DNA of 64,000 nt, taken from the NCBI RefSeq assembly GCF_017916325.1, contig NC_090170.1:152501-216500 (forward strand), in the 5' to 3' direction. Numbering within the stretch: the first letter of the stretch is position 1; every line of letters starts with the position of its first letter. Shown here piece after piece: positions 8,458 through 19,291 of this stretch. The stretch comes from Leishmania martiniquensis. Its lineage: Eukaryota > Euglenozoa > Kinetoplastea > Trypanosomatida > Trypanosomatidae. The position numbers were made by a program, and so were the translations under genes. The notes under the pieces were generated by a model that searched no databases, was not told the DNA's origin, and worked only from the letters and a program-made list of their open reading frames with translations.

Positions 8458-11442
8458 GTAGCAGCAGCAAGACACACGCAGATACGGCACTTGTCAAAGG
8501 CAAGTGAAACTGGGGAAAAGAGCACGGCGGGCTATCAGGCGTGTCCTTCCGGAGCCTCTCTGCGTGGTCCTCACGCGTCGTTTTCTTGGCGTTCAGTAGC
8601 TGCTGCAGTCTCGGCTCAGCATATTATCGCCCTCGAAAAGGCTGGGCGCGTGACTTCGATGCCTCGCGCATACATGATGACACACCGACCGGCGGCGGTT
8701 GAGAATGCGATGTCGCATCATCGCGTTCATACCTCGCATGGCGCTTGGAGTGGCGTGACGCCGTCGTCGCGTCTCTCCTTACTCGCCACCGTGTGCGGAT
8801 ACCTCGCACTAGCTGTGGTTCTTGTCGAGTCGGCGCCAGTGCGAACGGGCGCGCTTGCGGTGCTGGTTTCGTGGGCCTGCGGTGTGGCGCGCGGGGCCGC
8901 TCGCACCCACCGAGCAGCGCAGCCGTGCTGCTTGCTTTGCCGCTCTTCCCGGCCGCGCCGCCAGGCTCTCCTGAAAGGGACTCTCTGTGTCATTGTGCTG
9001 TGCGTCTCGCTGCTCCTCTGCCTTGCACAGTCCTCCAAAGCCGCGTTCGTCGGGTCCTCACTCATCTCGTACTGCACGAACTCAGGGGACGAGAAGATCA
9101 ACTGCACCAAGAAGATGGTCGTGACGGTGACAGTGGATGGGAAGCAGTTGCCAGGTGAAGAGTCCCTTCTGTTTATCAGTTCCGCCTCGGACATGACGGT
9201 GAACGGAACAGCTGTACGGTTCTCACCTCTGCGCCTCACGACCAGCCGCAGCGCCGTGCGGTACCGCTACCCCCTTTTCTACGTGCAGAACTTCAACGCA
9301 AAACCCTACGAAGCAACAGTGAAGGGAAGGCTGCTGAACCAGTGCAACGCGGACTTCAACGCGGACACGGCGACTTGCGGGCTCGCCCACGACGTCGCGG
9401 GAAAGCCCATTCCCTTCTCTCAGGGCTTCTGCTGTGATTGCAGCATGTGCCAGACTCTTGGCCTGTGTCGCCCCGATGCGCGCGCCAATGCGGCCTGCAA
9501 CATCTTTGACGCGTACACGACCGCCTCGTGCCTGCGCTTTGGTGAGCGATGGTATAGCGGGTACACGATTGGCGGTTACGTGACGTGGTATACAGTGAAT
9601 GTGACGTTGTCTCGCAACGTCTCTGTCAACGTCGGGGGTGCAACCGAGGTTTCGACGCAAACGGCCGTGATGCAACTGACGCCGTCAAGCGATGGCGAGA
9701 CGGCTGGTGAGGAGTGGAGCGTGATGGCTCGCATCTTGGGCGACTACTCCCCCATCGACCAGCCCCTCGATCTAACGCCCCGCATGCTCTTCGCACCGGC
9801 CATTCCGCCTTATGATGAGCGAGTGCAGGCCGGGGCAGCGGAGTGGATGCTGTTGCCGACGAACCTCGTTACGCTCAATGGGCGTGAATGCGACAAGGTG
9901 GGCGTGTCCTACGAGGCGTTTGCGTCGCAGGGCAACAAGTGCAACCTGCGCCCAGGCAGCTGTCTCAATTCCCAGCTGGAGGACTATCGCACTGCCGATC
10001 TGCAGCGCATCGCCGCTGGAAAGAAAGGGCAGTACATGGCCACCAGTATCGGCGACTTCAGTCTGGAGCGCGACACTACCGCGTCGCCGTACATCTCGTA
10101 CGCCACCCGCTCCCCTGCGGCAACGATGCTTAGCATCACCGTCAGCGCCGACGACCTCGAGTACACCGTCGGGCTCGCCAGCGGCAAGATCGTCTCCGCC
10201 ACGCTCAACAGGCCTATCCTTGAGGCGGGCACCACGGACGGTGTCATGACAGTGGTGGTGCGCAACACGGCGACAGTGACAGGCCGTCTCGTCGTCGGCA
10301 CGGTGAGCTGCTCGGACGGTGTCTTCCCAATGAAGTCGCAGACGCTCTCCCTTTCCGCACAACAACAAGCCGCCGCAGCCTTCAACGTGTACGTGCAAAG
10401 CTCCTACACCTCTGAGAACGCCAACTGCACTATGGTTGTACGGAATGCACAGGAGGCGATTACAGACATGCGCGTGGTTATGTGGAAGGTGTCCTCGACG
10501 GACTTCAACAACGGCACCCAGGGCGGCTCGGCGGAAACGGGCGGCGGCGGCTCAGTCGAGGAGTCCTCGGCGGTGTCCTGCTCGACCTGCCGCACGCTCG
10601 ATATTCAGTGTGCAGTGCAACGGTGGTGCTTGCAGCTCATCCTGCTGGACCTCTTTGTGTACCTGATGATTGCTGCTGCAGTATTGTGTGTGATATGTTT
10701 CCGGCGCATCTTCTGCTGCTGCCTTTATCGCCTGAACCGCCGACCCCATCTTCGCCAGCACAGCGACGGCAGTGCCATCAGCAAGGAAGCGGGGCTAAAG
10801 GGTGAGGCGAGTCGATGCGGGAGTTGCTCGAAGCGGCAGCACGAGAGAGGTGGCACCGGCTCATCTAGCCGGACCGATGACGGAGACAGCGGTAGCGCTG
10901 CTGCCTCTTCGCGGCTCGCGCCGCGACTCACCCCCATGCCACTGCCGGCACCAGCTATGATGTACATTCCAACCTCGACGGAGCACGCGACAGCGCCGTT
11001 TGCGATGGGCAGTGGTGGGCTGAAGGCTGCGTCGGCGACCGTGTCCTTCGTGCCTCCGTTGCATGCTATGCCGCCGCTACCCGTAAGGTCTCGATCGTTC
11101 GCGCTGACGTCACCGCCGGGGTGGTGCCCATGCGGCAACGAGGAAGCCGTGACTCTGCGGGTGGACCCGTGTGCGGCGGCGGCGCAGGCCTGCCTGTCTC
11201 ATTCCCCAATCGGCAGCTTCGCCTTTGCGGCGCCGCCGTCCTGCCCGGGCCTGTTTGACCGCAAGGAGTGGGGAGGCGGCGGCAACGCGAGATACATGTC
11301 CCCGCTAACCCCGTCCCGCTCCACACAGGAGGGCTCGCCTTATAATGAGGAAGTTGACACCTCCCCACATGCGTTTCGGCGCAGCCGATCACCCACCCCG
11401 CGGCGGCCACCATCTTCTGAGATACACGCACCCTACCTGTAG
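8452..11442 (+). CDS. HAP2: HAP2/GCS1 gamete fusogen
   Basis: Single-pass membrane protein of the HAP2/GCS1 family, the class-II-fold fusogen that merges gamete membranes. From ATG 8452 it has 996 residues. The Cys-rich ectodomain starts after about residue 197. The family signature runs from about 325 (GFCCDC) through CNIFDAYTTASCLRF to GERWYSGYTIGGY (359-376). Several N-x-S/T sites suggest glycosylation. A transmembrane helix lies at about 729-752, followed by a Cys-rich juxtamembrane stretch (RRIFCCCLYR) and a Ser/Pro-rich tail of about 245 residues. The start is uncertain: codons between 8452 and 8659 have weaker third-position GC bias, so ATG 8659 (927 residues), 8674, 8677 or 8710 may be the real one. 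Whichever is used, one or two extra hydrophobic segments precede the probable signal segment (about 172-196). Known biology: Leishmania hybridises in sand flies; HAP2 fits that role. Confidence 0.9.
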   Translation: MSVAAARHTQIRHLSKASETGEKSTAGYQACPSGASLRGPHASFSWRSVAAAVSAQHIIALEKAGRVTSMPRAYMMTHRPAAVENAMSHHRVHTSHGAWSGVTPSSRLSLLATVCGYLALAVVLVESAPVRTGALAVLVSWACGVARGAARTHRAAQPCCLLCRSSRPRRQALLKGTLCVIVLCVSLLLCLAQSSKAAFVGSSLISYCTNSGDEKINCTKKMVVTVTVDGKQLPGEESLLFISSASDMTVNGTAVRFSPLRLTTSRSAVRYRYPLFYVQNFNAKPYEATVKGRLLNQCNADFNADTATCGLAHDVAGKPIPFSQGFCCDCSMCQTLGLCRPDARANAACNIFDAYTTASCLRFGERWYSGYTIGGYVTWYTVNVTLSRNVSVNVGGATEVSTQTAVMQLTPSSDGETAGEEWSVMARILGDYSPIDQPLDLTPRMLFAPAIPPYDERVQAGAAEWMLLPTNLVTLNGRECDKVGVSYEAFASQGNKCNLRPGSCLNSQLEDYRTADLQRIAAGKKGQYMATSIGDFSLERDTTASPYISYATRSPAATMLSITVSADDLEYTVGLASGKIVSATLNRPILEAGTTDGVMTVVVRNTATVTGRLVVGTVSCSDGVFPMKSQTLSLSAQQQAAAAFNVYVQSSYTSENANCTMVVRNAQEAITDMRVVMWKVSSTDFNNGTQGGSAETGGGGSVEESSAVSCSTCRTLDIQCAVQRWCLQLILLDLFVYLMIAAAVLCVICFRRIFCCCLYRLNRRPHLRQHSDGSAISKEAGLKGEASRCGSCSKRQHERGGTGSSSRTDDGDSGSAAASSRLAPRLTPMPLPAPAMMYIPTSTEHATAPFAMGSGGLKAASATVSFVPPLHAMPPLPVRSRSFALTSPPGWCPCGNEEAVTLRVDPCAAAAQACLSHSPIGSFAFAAPPSCPGLFDRKEWGGGGNARYMSPLTPSRSTQEGSPYNEEVDTSPHAFRRSRSPTPRRPPSSEIHAPYL

Positions 11443-13874
11443 CAGCTTCGTGCCGTCCTCGACACTGCAGAAAACCTTCTGCCGCTATGACGCAAGTTGC
11501 CTCGCCAAACCCAGTATATGTGTGTCGCTGAGCCGCTGCACAGCTGCCTCTCTCGCTCTCGCAAGCGCACAGAGAGAACGAGCGCGCTCCCTGCGGGGGT
11601 GCGCACATCGCTTTGGCCGGGCGGTAGGGGCGAGCATTCCTGAGGGCGCGCTCCCTTCCCTCGCTCGCTCCCTCCCCCCACCCCCTTTTCGGTTCTGTCA
11701 CGATGAGGTGCCTTTTTTTTCGCAACCGTTGCTATATGTGGCACTTTGAGATGTTCTTCGTCGTCCACATGTGTGGTGCATGGCACATCCGCACGACACC
11801 GCATCCTCTGCCCCCTTTCTCACTAACCCACGCACACACCCTCTCTGTTATTCTTTGCTGTCGGCAGAGGCGCACACCACACACAGACACACAGCAGAAG
11901 CAATGTGTGGCATTCTCTCCTCTATTTTTTTCTTGTCATCTTCTTTCACCCGCGCTGCCGTTATCCGCATTTCTTCTTGTCCGGTCGTCGGACACATCCG
12001 TCCGTCCTTCTGTCCGTCCATATGCGTGTAAGTGTATGGGGCGAGAGCGCGTTCTTTTTTTCTCTCTCCACATTTTCGTCGTCCCACCGTCTCTCTCTTC
12101 CCCTTGTACCCTCATCCTCCTCCCCCCTGCTCGCTTCTTTTCCTCAGGAAAGAAACTCAGAGATATGACCCATATATACAGATGAATACATATGAAGTAA
12201 CACTCCCCCATGCTTGCTTCCCTGTCTGCTCTCTTCTGCTGGTGGTGCTCCCGCCCCCTAGCCCCTTCTCCCAGCACGTGCACACACAGACGCACGCGCC
12301 GTCTGCTTGCCTGTCTGCCAGCATGCCTGTCTCTCTCTCTCTCGCTCTTTCTCGGCGGCGATGATCAAGAGAACGTCTTTCCCCCCTTAGCTGCTCTTTT
12401 CTTTACCCTTCGTTGCCTTCTCTCTTTTTTTACCCTCTCCATATTTCGTCTCTGTTTCTACTCGACATCACCTCTTGTACCGCTTGACGCCCCCTTTCTT
12501 TGCTTATTCTCTCTGGTTTACGTGCGCTACAGTATCCCTGCCTCCCTCTCTCCCCACGGCCCTTTTCAGTGTTCATGTGCGTGCGTGCGTGCGCGTGTGA
12601 AGGGGTACGTGTACTCCGTGACGATCACTTCCCTACCTTCCTCGATTTGCATTGCCCCCACCCCCTTCGCCTGTGCTTCCTCCGTTTCCAGACGTGTGGC
12701 GAATTGCGCCTGCCTTTTTGTGGTTGATGGGCAGATGGCGTGTGTAGCGTGCTCAGGCTGGAAAAGAGGAGATGACCCACGACGTTGCCTCTTCAACGTC
12801 TTTTCACCCGTTCTCCATGCCCTCGTGATTTCTTTGGCGCACCACGCCAGGTATGATACCGGGGTTGAGAGGAGCGCAGTGGTGAGGCGAAAGAGGCAGC
12901 AGCACACATGGAACAGCAGAGGAAGCCGTGCACTCGCACAGAGGCACACATGCGCTGTGCGTGCAGCATGCACATACGTCCATACACGCATGTACACCCT
13001 CGTGTATGACTTGCGTGTGTGTGTGCGCGCCTCTCTCTGTATGCACGCTTGTCTCTAACGGTTAAAAACAGTATTGAGGAGAGTACACGCACACGCGTGA
13101 ATCGAATGGCCGAGAGCGGCTGTCGCCTTTCCCACTGGGAAGATCGACTGGCGTGCACATCGCTTTGTGATTCGCCAGTAATGCAGCTCCCCCTCTTCCA
13201 CTGGAGAAGGCACGAGTGCAATATATATATATATATATATATATATTGCTGTTGCGTGGGACAGCGAGAGCAAGAGGCTCTCTTCATCTGCCGCGGCACC
13301 TCCTCTTTGTTATGCAGGCCACCTACTTGCTTACGCGAGCCCCTCCTCTCGCGTGGAGATGTATCGCGGGCGCTAAACGCGGCGCTTGCAACTTGTGGCT
13401 TTCCCTTTCTCATTTGGCACAGTCATCCGTCGTCGTTCGGCTCCCTCCTTTTCACTTCACTTCGAAGCGGAGGTGCGGCGCTCGGCTGCCGTCTTCTGCA
13501 GGCTTTGCTCTCTCATTGTGGGCTCATGGAACGAGGAAAAGGGACGCACACACGCACACGTGCATATATGAATGAACATAGACTGGTGTCTACGGCACGG
13601 AACGAGTACATAGATTCACGCTGGCGTGCTTCACGCGCTGCCGTTCAGGGAGAAATCCTTAGCCCCACTCCTCTCTCTCTTACACACACACACGACAGCT
13701 CATCTCTTTTTTCGTACGTCGCTTCCGAAGTCACCAATAGAGACACGGGCAGACATATGCATTGATGGGTCCGAGTGGGGTGGCAGCTCCTCTGCCTGCA
13801 GGCACGCTTTGCTGACCGCGTCGAGGCATATTCACAATTCCTCCGCTCTTCCTCTCCACCTGCTCCAGCCAACC
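11443..13874 (+). other. Intergenic region after HAP2
   Basis: About 2.4 kb, strongly C/T-rich in 11640-12560. Contains an (AT)13 run at 13221-13246. A 282-codon ATG frame at 12210-13058 is a low-complexity Leu/Ser/Cys translation of pyrimidine-rich DNA and is not accepted. A pyrimidine stretch at about 13835-13866 ending in CAG 13866-13868 sits just before the next ATG. Confidence 0.55.
13221..13246. repeat. (AT)13 microsatellite
   Basis: Thirteen uninterrupted AT dinucleotides, the longest pure dinucleotide run in the window and a likely length-polymorphic locus. Confidence 0.9.
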
Positions 13875-14837
13875 ATGGACTCACGCCGGTGTGATGCCAC
13901 GTCGCCATCGCGTTCCTCTGGACTCGTCAAGTACGCCACACTACTCGCAGGGCTGGAGAAAAGCTGTCGAACAGTGCACACAGCGGACACCCACTCTACC
14001 CCGCCTACCGAGTCGAAGGAGCGAAGCGGTGCGGCGCCACCATTCCACGTGTACGAGTCACCGAACTCGTTTCTCGCGCTCTCTTCGCCTGCTGCCACTA
14101 ACCTCTCTGCGTCGACATCTTTTGCGTCGTACTCCCCACGTACGTCCCAGCTGTGCGGCGAAAGAGCCAGTGCTGCTGCCCGCGCCCCATCGACACTGTT
14201 TGAGGTTCGTGTTCACCGGCGGCGGAGAAAAAGCGGCAACCACTGCGTCACTCGACAGGAAGGCGAGGCCTTCGCGCAAAATGTGCGCTGCGTCTGCTCG
14301 TGTGCCCTATGCTTCACAAACCATTCCGCTGGCGCAGCTGCGGTGGCAGCCGGCCCGCACGACACCCAGCTCTCTGCGCGCGGTGTTCCTACTCCGCGGT
14401 CGGGTGACTCTCGGTGCCCTGCTGGCGCCGGTCGTGTCGCGCACGAGTACGGCGTCGTCGCCGACCTCCCCCTCACATCAGCTCACTATTTCAGCTATTA
14501 CCTCGCTCATTATGGTGGCCCGCTTCCAACGCAGCCTTCCGCTGCGAGTCCTCTCAGCTCTCCTTCTGCGGCACGCAAAGATGCCGCGCGCAACGGTAGA
14601 CCGTTGCCGGGGTTAGGGCTGTCCGACGTCTGTGATTCGGTCCTGAGCAGCTGGTCGCTCCCCATGTACTGCGCTGCTCTTCCAGTCTTGGCCAATACAC
14701 CAGGCTGCTCGCCCGTCGCGGTACCTGATGACGGCGCGCGAGTAGGGGCAAGTGATGTTTGTGACGAGGCGCGCATTTCTTCAGCGGATGTCACGTGCCG
14801 TCTCTTCTCCCCTGACTTATCGCCGAGACGCTCCTGA
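13875..14837 (+). CDS. Hypothetical protein, 320 residues
   Basis: The frame opens at GTG 13626 upstream, but the first ATG is 13875 (MDSRRCDATSPSRSSG), preceded by AACC and by a pyrimidine tract with AG at 13867-13868. Stop TGA at 14835-14837. The protein is rich in Ser, Ala and Pro, with no signal peptide or membrane helix. A cluster of cysteines near residues 137-146 (CVCSCALC) follows a basic RRRRK patch near 117-121; this could bind metal but no known finger spacing is evident. The C-terminal third is more ordered (a HYFSYYLAHYGG stretch). No family recognised. A competing frame at 13891-14616 overlaps it; I prefer this one because of its length, start context and better-behaved composition. 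Moderate confidence that it is expressed. Confidence 0.6.
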   Translation: MDSRRCDATSPSRSSGLVKYATLLAGLEKSCRTVHTADTHSTPPTESKERSGAAPPFHVYESPNSFLALSSPAATNLSASTSFASYSPRTSQLCGERASAAARAPSTLFEVRVHRRRRKSGNHCVTRQEGEAFAQNVRCVCSCALCFTNHSAGAAAVAAGPHDTQLSARGVPTPRSGDSRCPAGAGRVAHEYGVVADLPLTSAHYFSYYLAHYGGPLPTQPSAASPLSSPSAARKDAARNGRPLPGLGLSDVCDSVLSSWSLPMYCAALPVLANTPGCSPVAVPDDGARVGASDVCDEARISSADVTCRLFSPDLSPRRS

Positions 14838-15403
14838 GCGTCATGAAGTGTGCTTCGCATGGAAGCGGGTAGGCGGATACGTGGAGGCGCTGTGCTTCGC
14901 CCCCCGCCAAAGGGTGTCGTGAAGGGAGCGGAACATCTCTCATGCACACCATCCTTGTGGATTCTCTTCTCCTCAGAACCCGTCCTCGCAGATGCATATG
15001 CGTAGCCCATCACGGATGGGCAAAAAAAGGAGGTAAACCTGTGCATGAAAGAGGGGACCCGATTTGTGGGTAGCGTGCCTCAGCCGCCCTTGCAATGGAG
15101 GCGAGCATGCGCGAATACGACGTGCGCGTGCATGCAAGTTCGTCACGCTCGTCTCGGTCTTTGTGCTTCTGGGTCTCGGCGCATGATGATGTAGGCAAGA
15201 TCTGTCACAGTCCCACCTTTGTCGCCTCCCGCCTACCCTCTTTCGCTGACCTTTCTCCTCCTCTGTTCTCTATGCGCTGTTCACCTGTGTCACCTCTCCT
15301 TCACCCCTTCTCCCTCTCATTGTCATCGCATCTTCGCTTTTCGCTCGTCTCCAAGAACAAAATAGGAAACATCGATCACGCGGCGCCACTTCGTGAATCG
15401 ATT

Positions 15404-15422
15404 TGTGTGTGTGTGTGTGTGT
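15404..15422. repeat. TG microsatellite
   Basis: Uninterrupted TG dinucleotide run in the intergenic region. Confidence 0.8.
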
Positions 15423-15889
15423 CTGCATCACTTCACAGTGGGCTGCCCATAATCACAACGCGATTCTGTTCGCTCGTGTAGTCTCGCCCTTAGTCTCTCC
15501 GCGTTTGCGCCCGGGCGCCTCCCTCCCTCTCTCCCCCTTTTGAGGGGGAAAAAGTAAGATAAGCAGCGAAAGAGGAAGGACCGGTGCTGTACACGTGCGT
15601 TGACAGCGGGTGTGCGCCACCCCCTCCCCCTGCCGGGCCCCTCACCGTTTTTGTCTGTTCTTGTGACCGTTCTTAAAGCGTCTTTTCCTCTGCGGGTGTC
15701 TCCGCTCGCCGCTTTCCCTCTCCTCCCCCTCCCTCCCTCTCCTCTCTCATTTGTCAGCACCTTTAGATAGAGGGTGGGTCGAAGCTCATTGCGTTCAGGC
15801 CACTCTAATGCTCACTGCCGTATACATACCAGTGCCTCTTCTTTGCCTCGCAATCTTGCTTTTTCGTTCTCCCAGCACCATTTTGTTCG

Positions 15890-15998
15890 TCTGCCCGCTT
15901 CCCTCTCTCCCTCCCCCTCCCCCTCCCCCTTCCGCACTTTCGCCCTTCTACCGGGTGTGGGGTAACCACTACCTGCCTTTTCCCTGCACCGGACGCAG
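15890..15998 (+). promoter_or_regulatory. Candidate spliced-leader acceptor region for the membrane-protein gene
   Basis: A long pyrimidine tract (15890-15949, mainly CCCTCC units) is followed by the first clean downstream AG at 15997-15998, about 130 bases before ATG 16128. Confidence 0.35.
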
Positions 15999-16127
15999 CA
16001 TCCTGCGTTTCGAGTTCATGTGTGTGCCATTGCATGCGATCATCACTACCTTCAGAGGGGAAGCGGGTGTAGAAGAATCGTCTCTCCTTTTCTCTATCGA
16101 CAACCTTCACCGCCGCCAACAGTTCTC

Positions 16128-17627
16128 ATGTACATCGGTGAAGTGCTGCTGCTGGGCTTCACCCTCGCATCTCTTGGGTTCCGTGCTTGGCGGCAGACGT
16201 TTGACGCGTTAGGCGATCCTGATGATGAGACGGAGGATCCAGATGAGCACATGGCTCGAGTTCCGCCGCTGACCTTACCTGTATGCCGTGCCGCTTTCTC
16301 TAGCGAGCGAGGCCTTTGCACGCCACCACGCAGCACGCATCTCAGTGGCAAGTGTCAGCGCACCCCTGCAGCCCACGTTATGAGTGACCGCGCCGATGAT
16401 GAAAACGCCGCTCTGACGCCGGCGTCCACAGATAGCGGTAGTGCTGTGACTGTCGACATCGCAGTCGACGCTGGCGCGGCGCTCGCGTCGCTATCCTCGA
16501 CTGCGGCCGCAGATCCCTTGCTCACGTTTCTCAGTCGCCTGCCTCTCGAAGAAAAGCTGTCCATCATTGTGAATTGGCTCTCGCTCGTATCGAACTGCTT
16601 GACATACTTTCTGCGCCCATCTCAGGTGCTTTACACGTTTCTGTTAACGAATGGTCACTTGGTTCTCTTTGCCACTTGGTACAGTCGCCGCTACATGCAC
16701 CTGCACCACGACCAGCTCCCCGCTCGCCGACCGCCTACGCTGTACACCTCAATCCCAAGCGAGTGTAGGCGCGAGCTCTGCTTCACTTGCTTTGAAACAG
16801 CCTCGAGGGCAACAGGAGCGACAGCGGAGGCGCAACCAAGGGACACAATGGTGTGTCTTGGCGGCGGCAGCAGCGCTGAACCTGCGATGGTACGCGTGCC
16901 TCCGCGGTCGGCCTGCTCACCTTTCAAGGCCACTTCCACCGCCGTACTTGAGCGACGTCAACATCACGGAGAGGACTACCACTTGCGCGGTTCCTGCGCC
17001 ACAGAGCGTGAACTGGAAGGCGTCCCCTTAGCAGGGGAGGGGGCGATGGTGACTCCACCGCTCCCTTTGCCCCCGACAGCGACCTTGCGGCGATCACGGC
17101 GCCGGCTCTGGTGGTATATGTGTCGTGGTGTGGCCATGGCCCAGACGCAGCTGTCGTGTTTGCTGCTCTTCAACGCCCTTCTGACCGCCGCGCTTGTTCT
17201 CTTCCATCAGCACCACCTCTTCTTTGAACTCGGCACACTCGTTGGGTATATGGCGGCCGTCGCCTCCGTCTTCCAGTGCGGGATGGAGATGGGCTGCATT
17301 GTGGTGCGCCTGCGGCGGCGGTGGCCACGGTGTCGCATGGCGCAGACACCGGGTGACGGAGCTGCTGCTGCGACCGCGGCTGACGCCATGTCAAGCGTGG
17401 ACGAACTTCTGCTTGGGGCGGACCCGTACAGTGGCATTCAAGGACCAGCAGTGGCGTTTCTCGGCGAGCACCTGAGCTCCTGTGCCTGCGCCGCCCTGTA
17501 TATGTGGATGCTTCTCGATGAGGGGGATGTCCTGTGGGTGTCGCACACGGCGTTAGTGCGATGGTACGTGTGTTCGCTTGCCATTATGGTTTTCTCGATT
17601 CTTAAGTGTCTCCGCGTATGTTTCTGA
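16128..17627 (+). CDS. Hypothetical multi-pass membrane protein
   Basis: 499 residues from ATG 16128 (MYIGEVLLLGF); the open frame begins earlier at GTG 16020 but has no ATG before 16128. Hydrophobic segments lie at about residues 4-20, 144-162, 166-184, 338-363, 365-393, 449-463 and 480-499, giving roughly seven membrane passes. Between segments 1 and 2 is an acidic then Ser/Ala-rich loop of about 120 residues, and between 3 and 4 a Cys/Arg-rich hydrophilic loop of about 150 residues. The last helix runs into the C-terminus (CLRVCF). Segments with SNCLTYFLRPSQV and AAVASVFQCG faintly recall degenerate PQ-loop motifs, as in seven-helix PQ-loop transporters or MPDU1, but the PQ pairs themselves are not present. 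Function not assigned. Coding confidence is high, given its length, composition and clear topology. Confidence 0.75.
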   Translation: MYIGEVLLLGFTLASLGFRAWRQTFDALGDPDDETEDPDEHMARVPPLTLPVCRAAFSSERGLCTPPRSTHLSGKCQRTPAAHVMSDRADDENAALTPASTDSGSAVTVDIAVDAGAALASLSSTAAADPLLTFLSRLPLEEKLSIIVNWLSLVSNCLTYFLRPSQVLYTFLLTNGHLVLFATWYSRRYMHLHHDQLPARRPPTLYTSIPSECRRELCFTCFETASRATGATAEAQPRDTMVCLGGGSSAEPAMVRVPPRSACSPFKATSTAVLERRQHHGEDYHLRGSCATERELEGVPLAGEGAMVTPPLPLPPTATLRRSRRRLWWYMCRGVAMAQTQLSCLLLFNALLTAALVLFHQHHLFFELGTLVGYMAAVASVFQCGMEMGCIVVRLRRRWPRCRMAQTPGDGAAAATAADAMSSVDELLLGADPYSGIQGPAVAFLGEHLSSCACAALYMWMLLDEGDVLWVSHTALVRWYVCSLAIMVFSILKCLRVCF

Positions 17628-19291
17628 TACGCAGCGCGATCGTGAAGGAAAGGAGGAGGCAACGCCATCTCACCCTAACAGAAACACGGGCGAGAGAGGG
17701 GTGTGTAGGTGGGCAGGAGGCTGTGCATGTTTCCAGGGGCTCAATGTTTGATGCTCACGGTGCGCTGTCATGGTTGCCTCCGTGCAACAGCAGAGAATAC
17801 AGAAGAGGAGCGGAGCTCAGGCAGCGCCGCGGTTGCCCTCCACTGCCTTCACCCCTCGCGCTGCATAGAACACTTGTCAGCGGATGGTGCGTATTTCCAT
17901 CTGCCACTTTCCCCCTTCCCCCTCCCCCTCCGGTGTGAGTTGAGTGCCGCTGGCTGCGCCAGGCCATCTCTGTCCTGCGTGCCCCTCCTCCTACACGCGC
18001 ATACACACTCGCATTTACGAGCGGCAAGCGCCCACCGCGCAGTGGCAAACTCCATACCACACAGACAAGACAAAGAAAGGAGGGTGAGCAGGAGGTGGCT
18101 TCCGCTCCATGGACAAAGCTGACGCGACTCTATCGCGCGCACGCGTACAAAAAGCGTTGATGTCGAGCGCATCAGCCGCTTCCCCTTCCCCCCCCTACAC
18201 CCCACCCCACCGGCATCACATCCCGCTCGTCGAAAGCGCACCTTTCACTGTGTGGCGCACGATAGGGCAGAGGCAGAGTTGAACGCGATTGCTCAGCCCT
18301 ACGGCGTCTGTCGTCGTGGCCTCATTTTCTGTTTCATGTCTAGACAGATACACACGCACCAACAGGGAATCCCCCAGCGGGAGGCGAGGTGCCCTCTCCC
18401 CTCGTATCGGCACTGCTACTCACTCATCCAGGCAGGCGCGGAGATAGATACACAATCGTTCGTGAATGCTTTTGTTTTCCTGTTTTTCCCGCCTCCTTCG
18501 CCTCACTTTACTGCAATTTTTCTTCACGTAATTACGTATACCTGTCGTTGCCAGTCAAGCGGCGAGCGCGCGTGCTGCGAAGTGCAATTGGTTTCCCTTT
18601 TCGTTGGTGTTGCTCATTGCGCTCTGCCATTCTTCTCTTTCTCTCGCACCGGCTGTTTCTGCGCACGCTCCGGGCATTACCTGTATTGCTTCCACCCCCC
18701 CCGTGTCGCTTAAGCTCCTCTTGATCTACGTGCAAACCACCTGAGCTGCTGCATTCTACGACTTAGACGCGCAGCCCCAGCTGAAGCTTTGAGGGGAGGA
18801 GAGCGTCGTCACCTTGCCGGTGTCTTTGTCTCTATTCGCCTCAGTCTCCCACTCCGCCGCATCCACGACTCTTCCTTCTCTGCTTTACCTTGGCCGCCTT
18901 TATCTACTCTCTCTCTATATATATTCATATATATTTTTTCGTTCGCGGCTGGCCTCTGCTCCCTCCTCTCACCTCTTCCCGCTCTCCTCCCACCCCTCTC
19001 TCTTTCCCTTTCTTCGTGGCGCGCGCTCGCCGCCTTTGTGTCAGAGTCCTCCCCCCACCCCCTCCCTCTTCCCCACTCTTGACCCGGAGTCTCTGCTCCC
19101 TTTCCATTGGGCATCTCTGCGAGAGTGCTGAATAGTACGCGCAGCGCACACAAATACAAGTGACACAGTCACCCTCTCCGACGTGTCTTCGCGTCGGCAT
19201 CTATATTTCCCATTGCGCGAGTGACCCTGTAAGAGCTACACTGCGCTAGTACAGGGAGGCGAGTGCCGTTGAAGACGAGCGCGAGGGTGCG

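Larger units (their letters stand above)
14838..16127 (+). other. Intergenic region before the membrane-protein gene
   Basis: UTR-like sequence with a TG run at 15404-15422 and C/T-rich tracts at 15200-15340, 15690-15750 and 15890-15950. No supported gene. Confidence 0.55.

Noticed and set aside
12210..13058. 282-codon ATG frame after HAP2
   Set aside because: Low-complexity Leu/Ser/Cys/Phe peptide from C/T-rich DNA, CA/GT runs inside, no family resemblance and no coding-type third-position bias.
13891..14616. 241-codon frame overlapping the hypothetical gene at 13875-14837
   Set aside because: Arg/Ser/Pro-rich shadow in another frame; shorter, and its start lies inside the preferred frame, which has the better ATG context.
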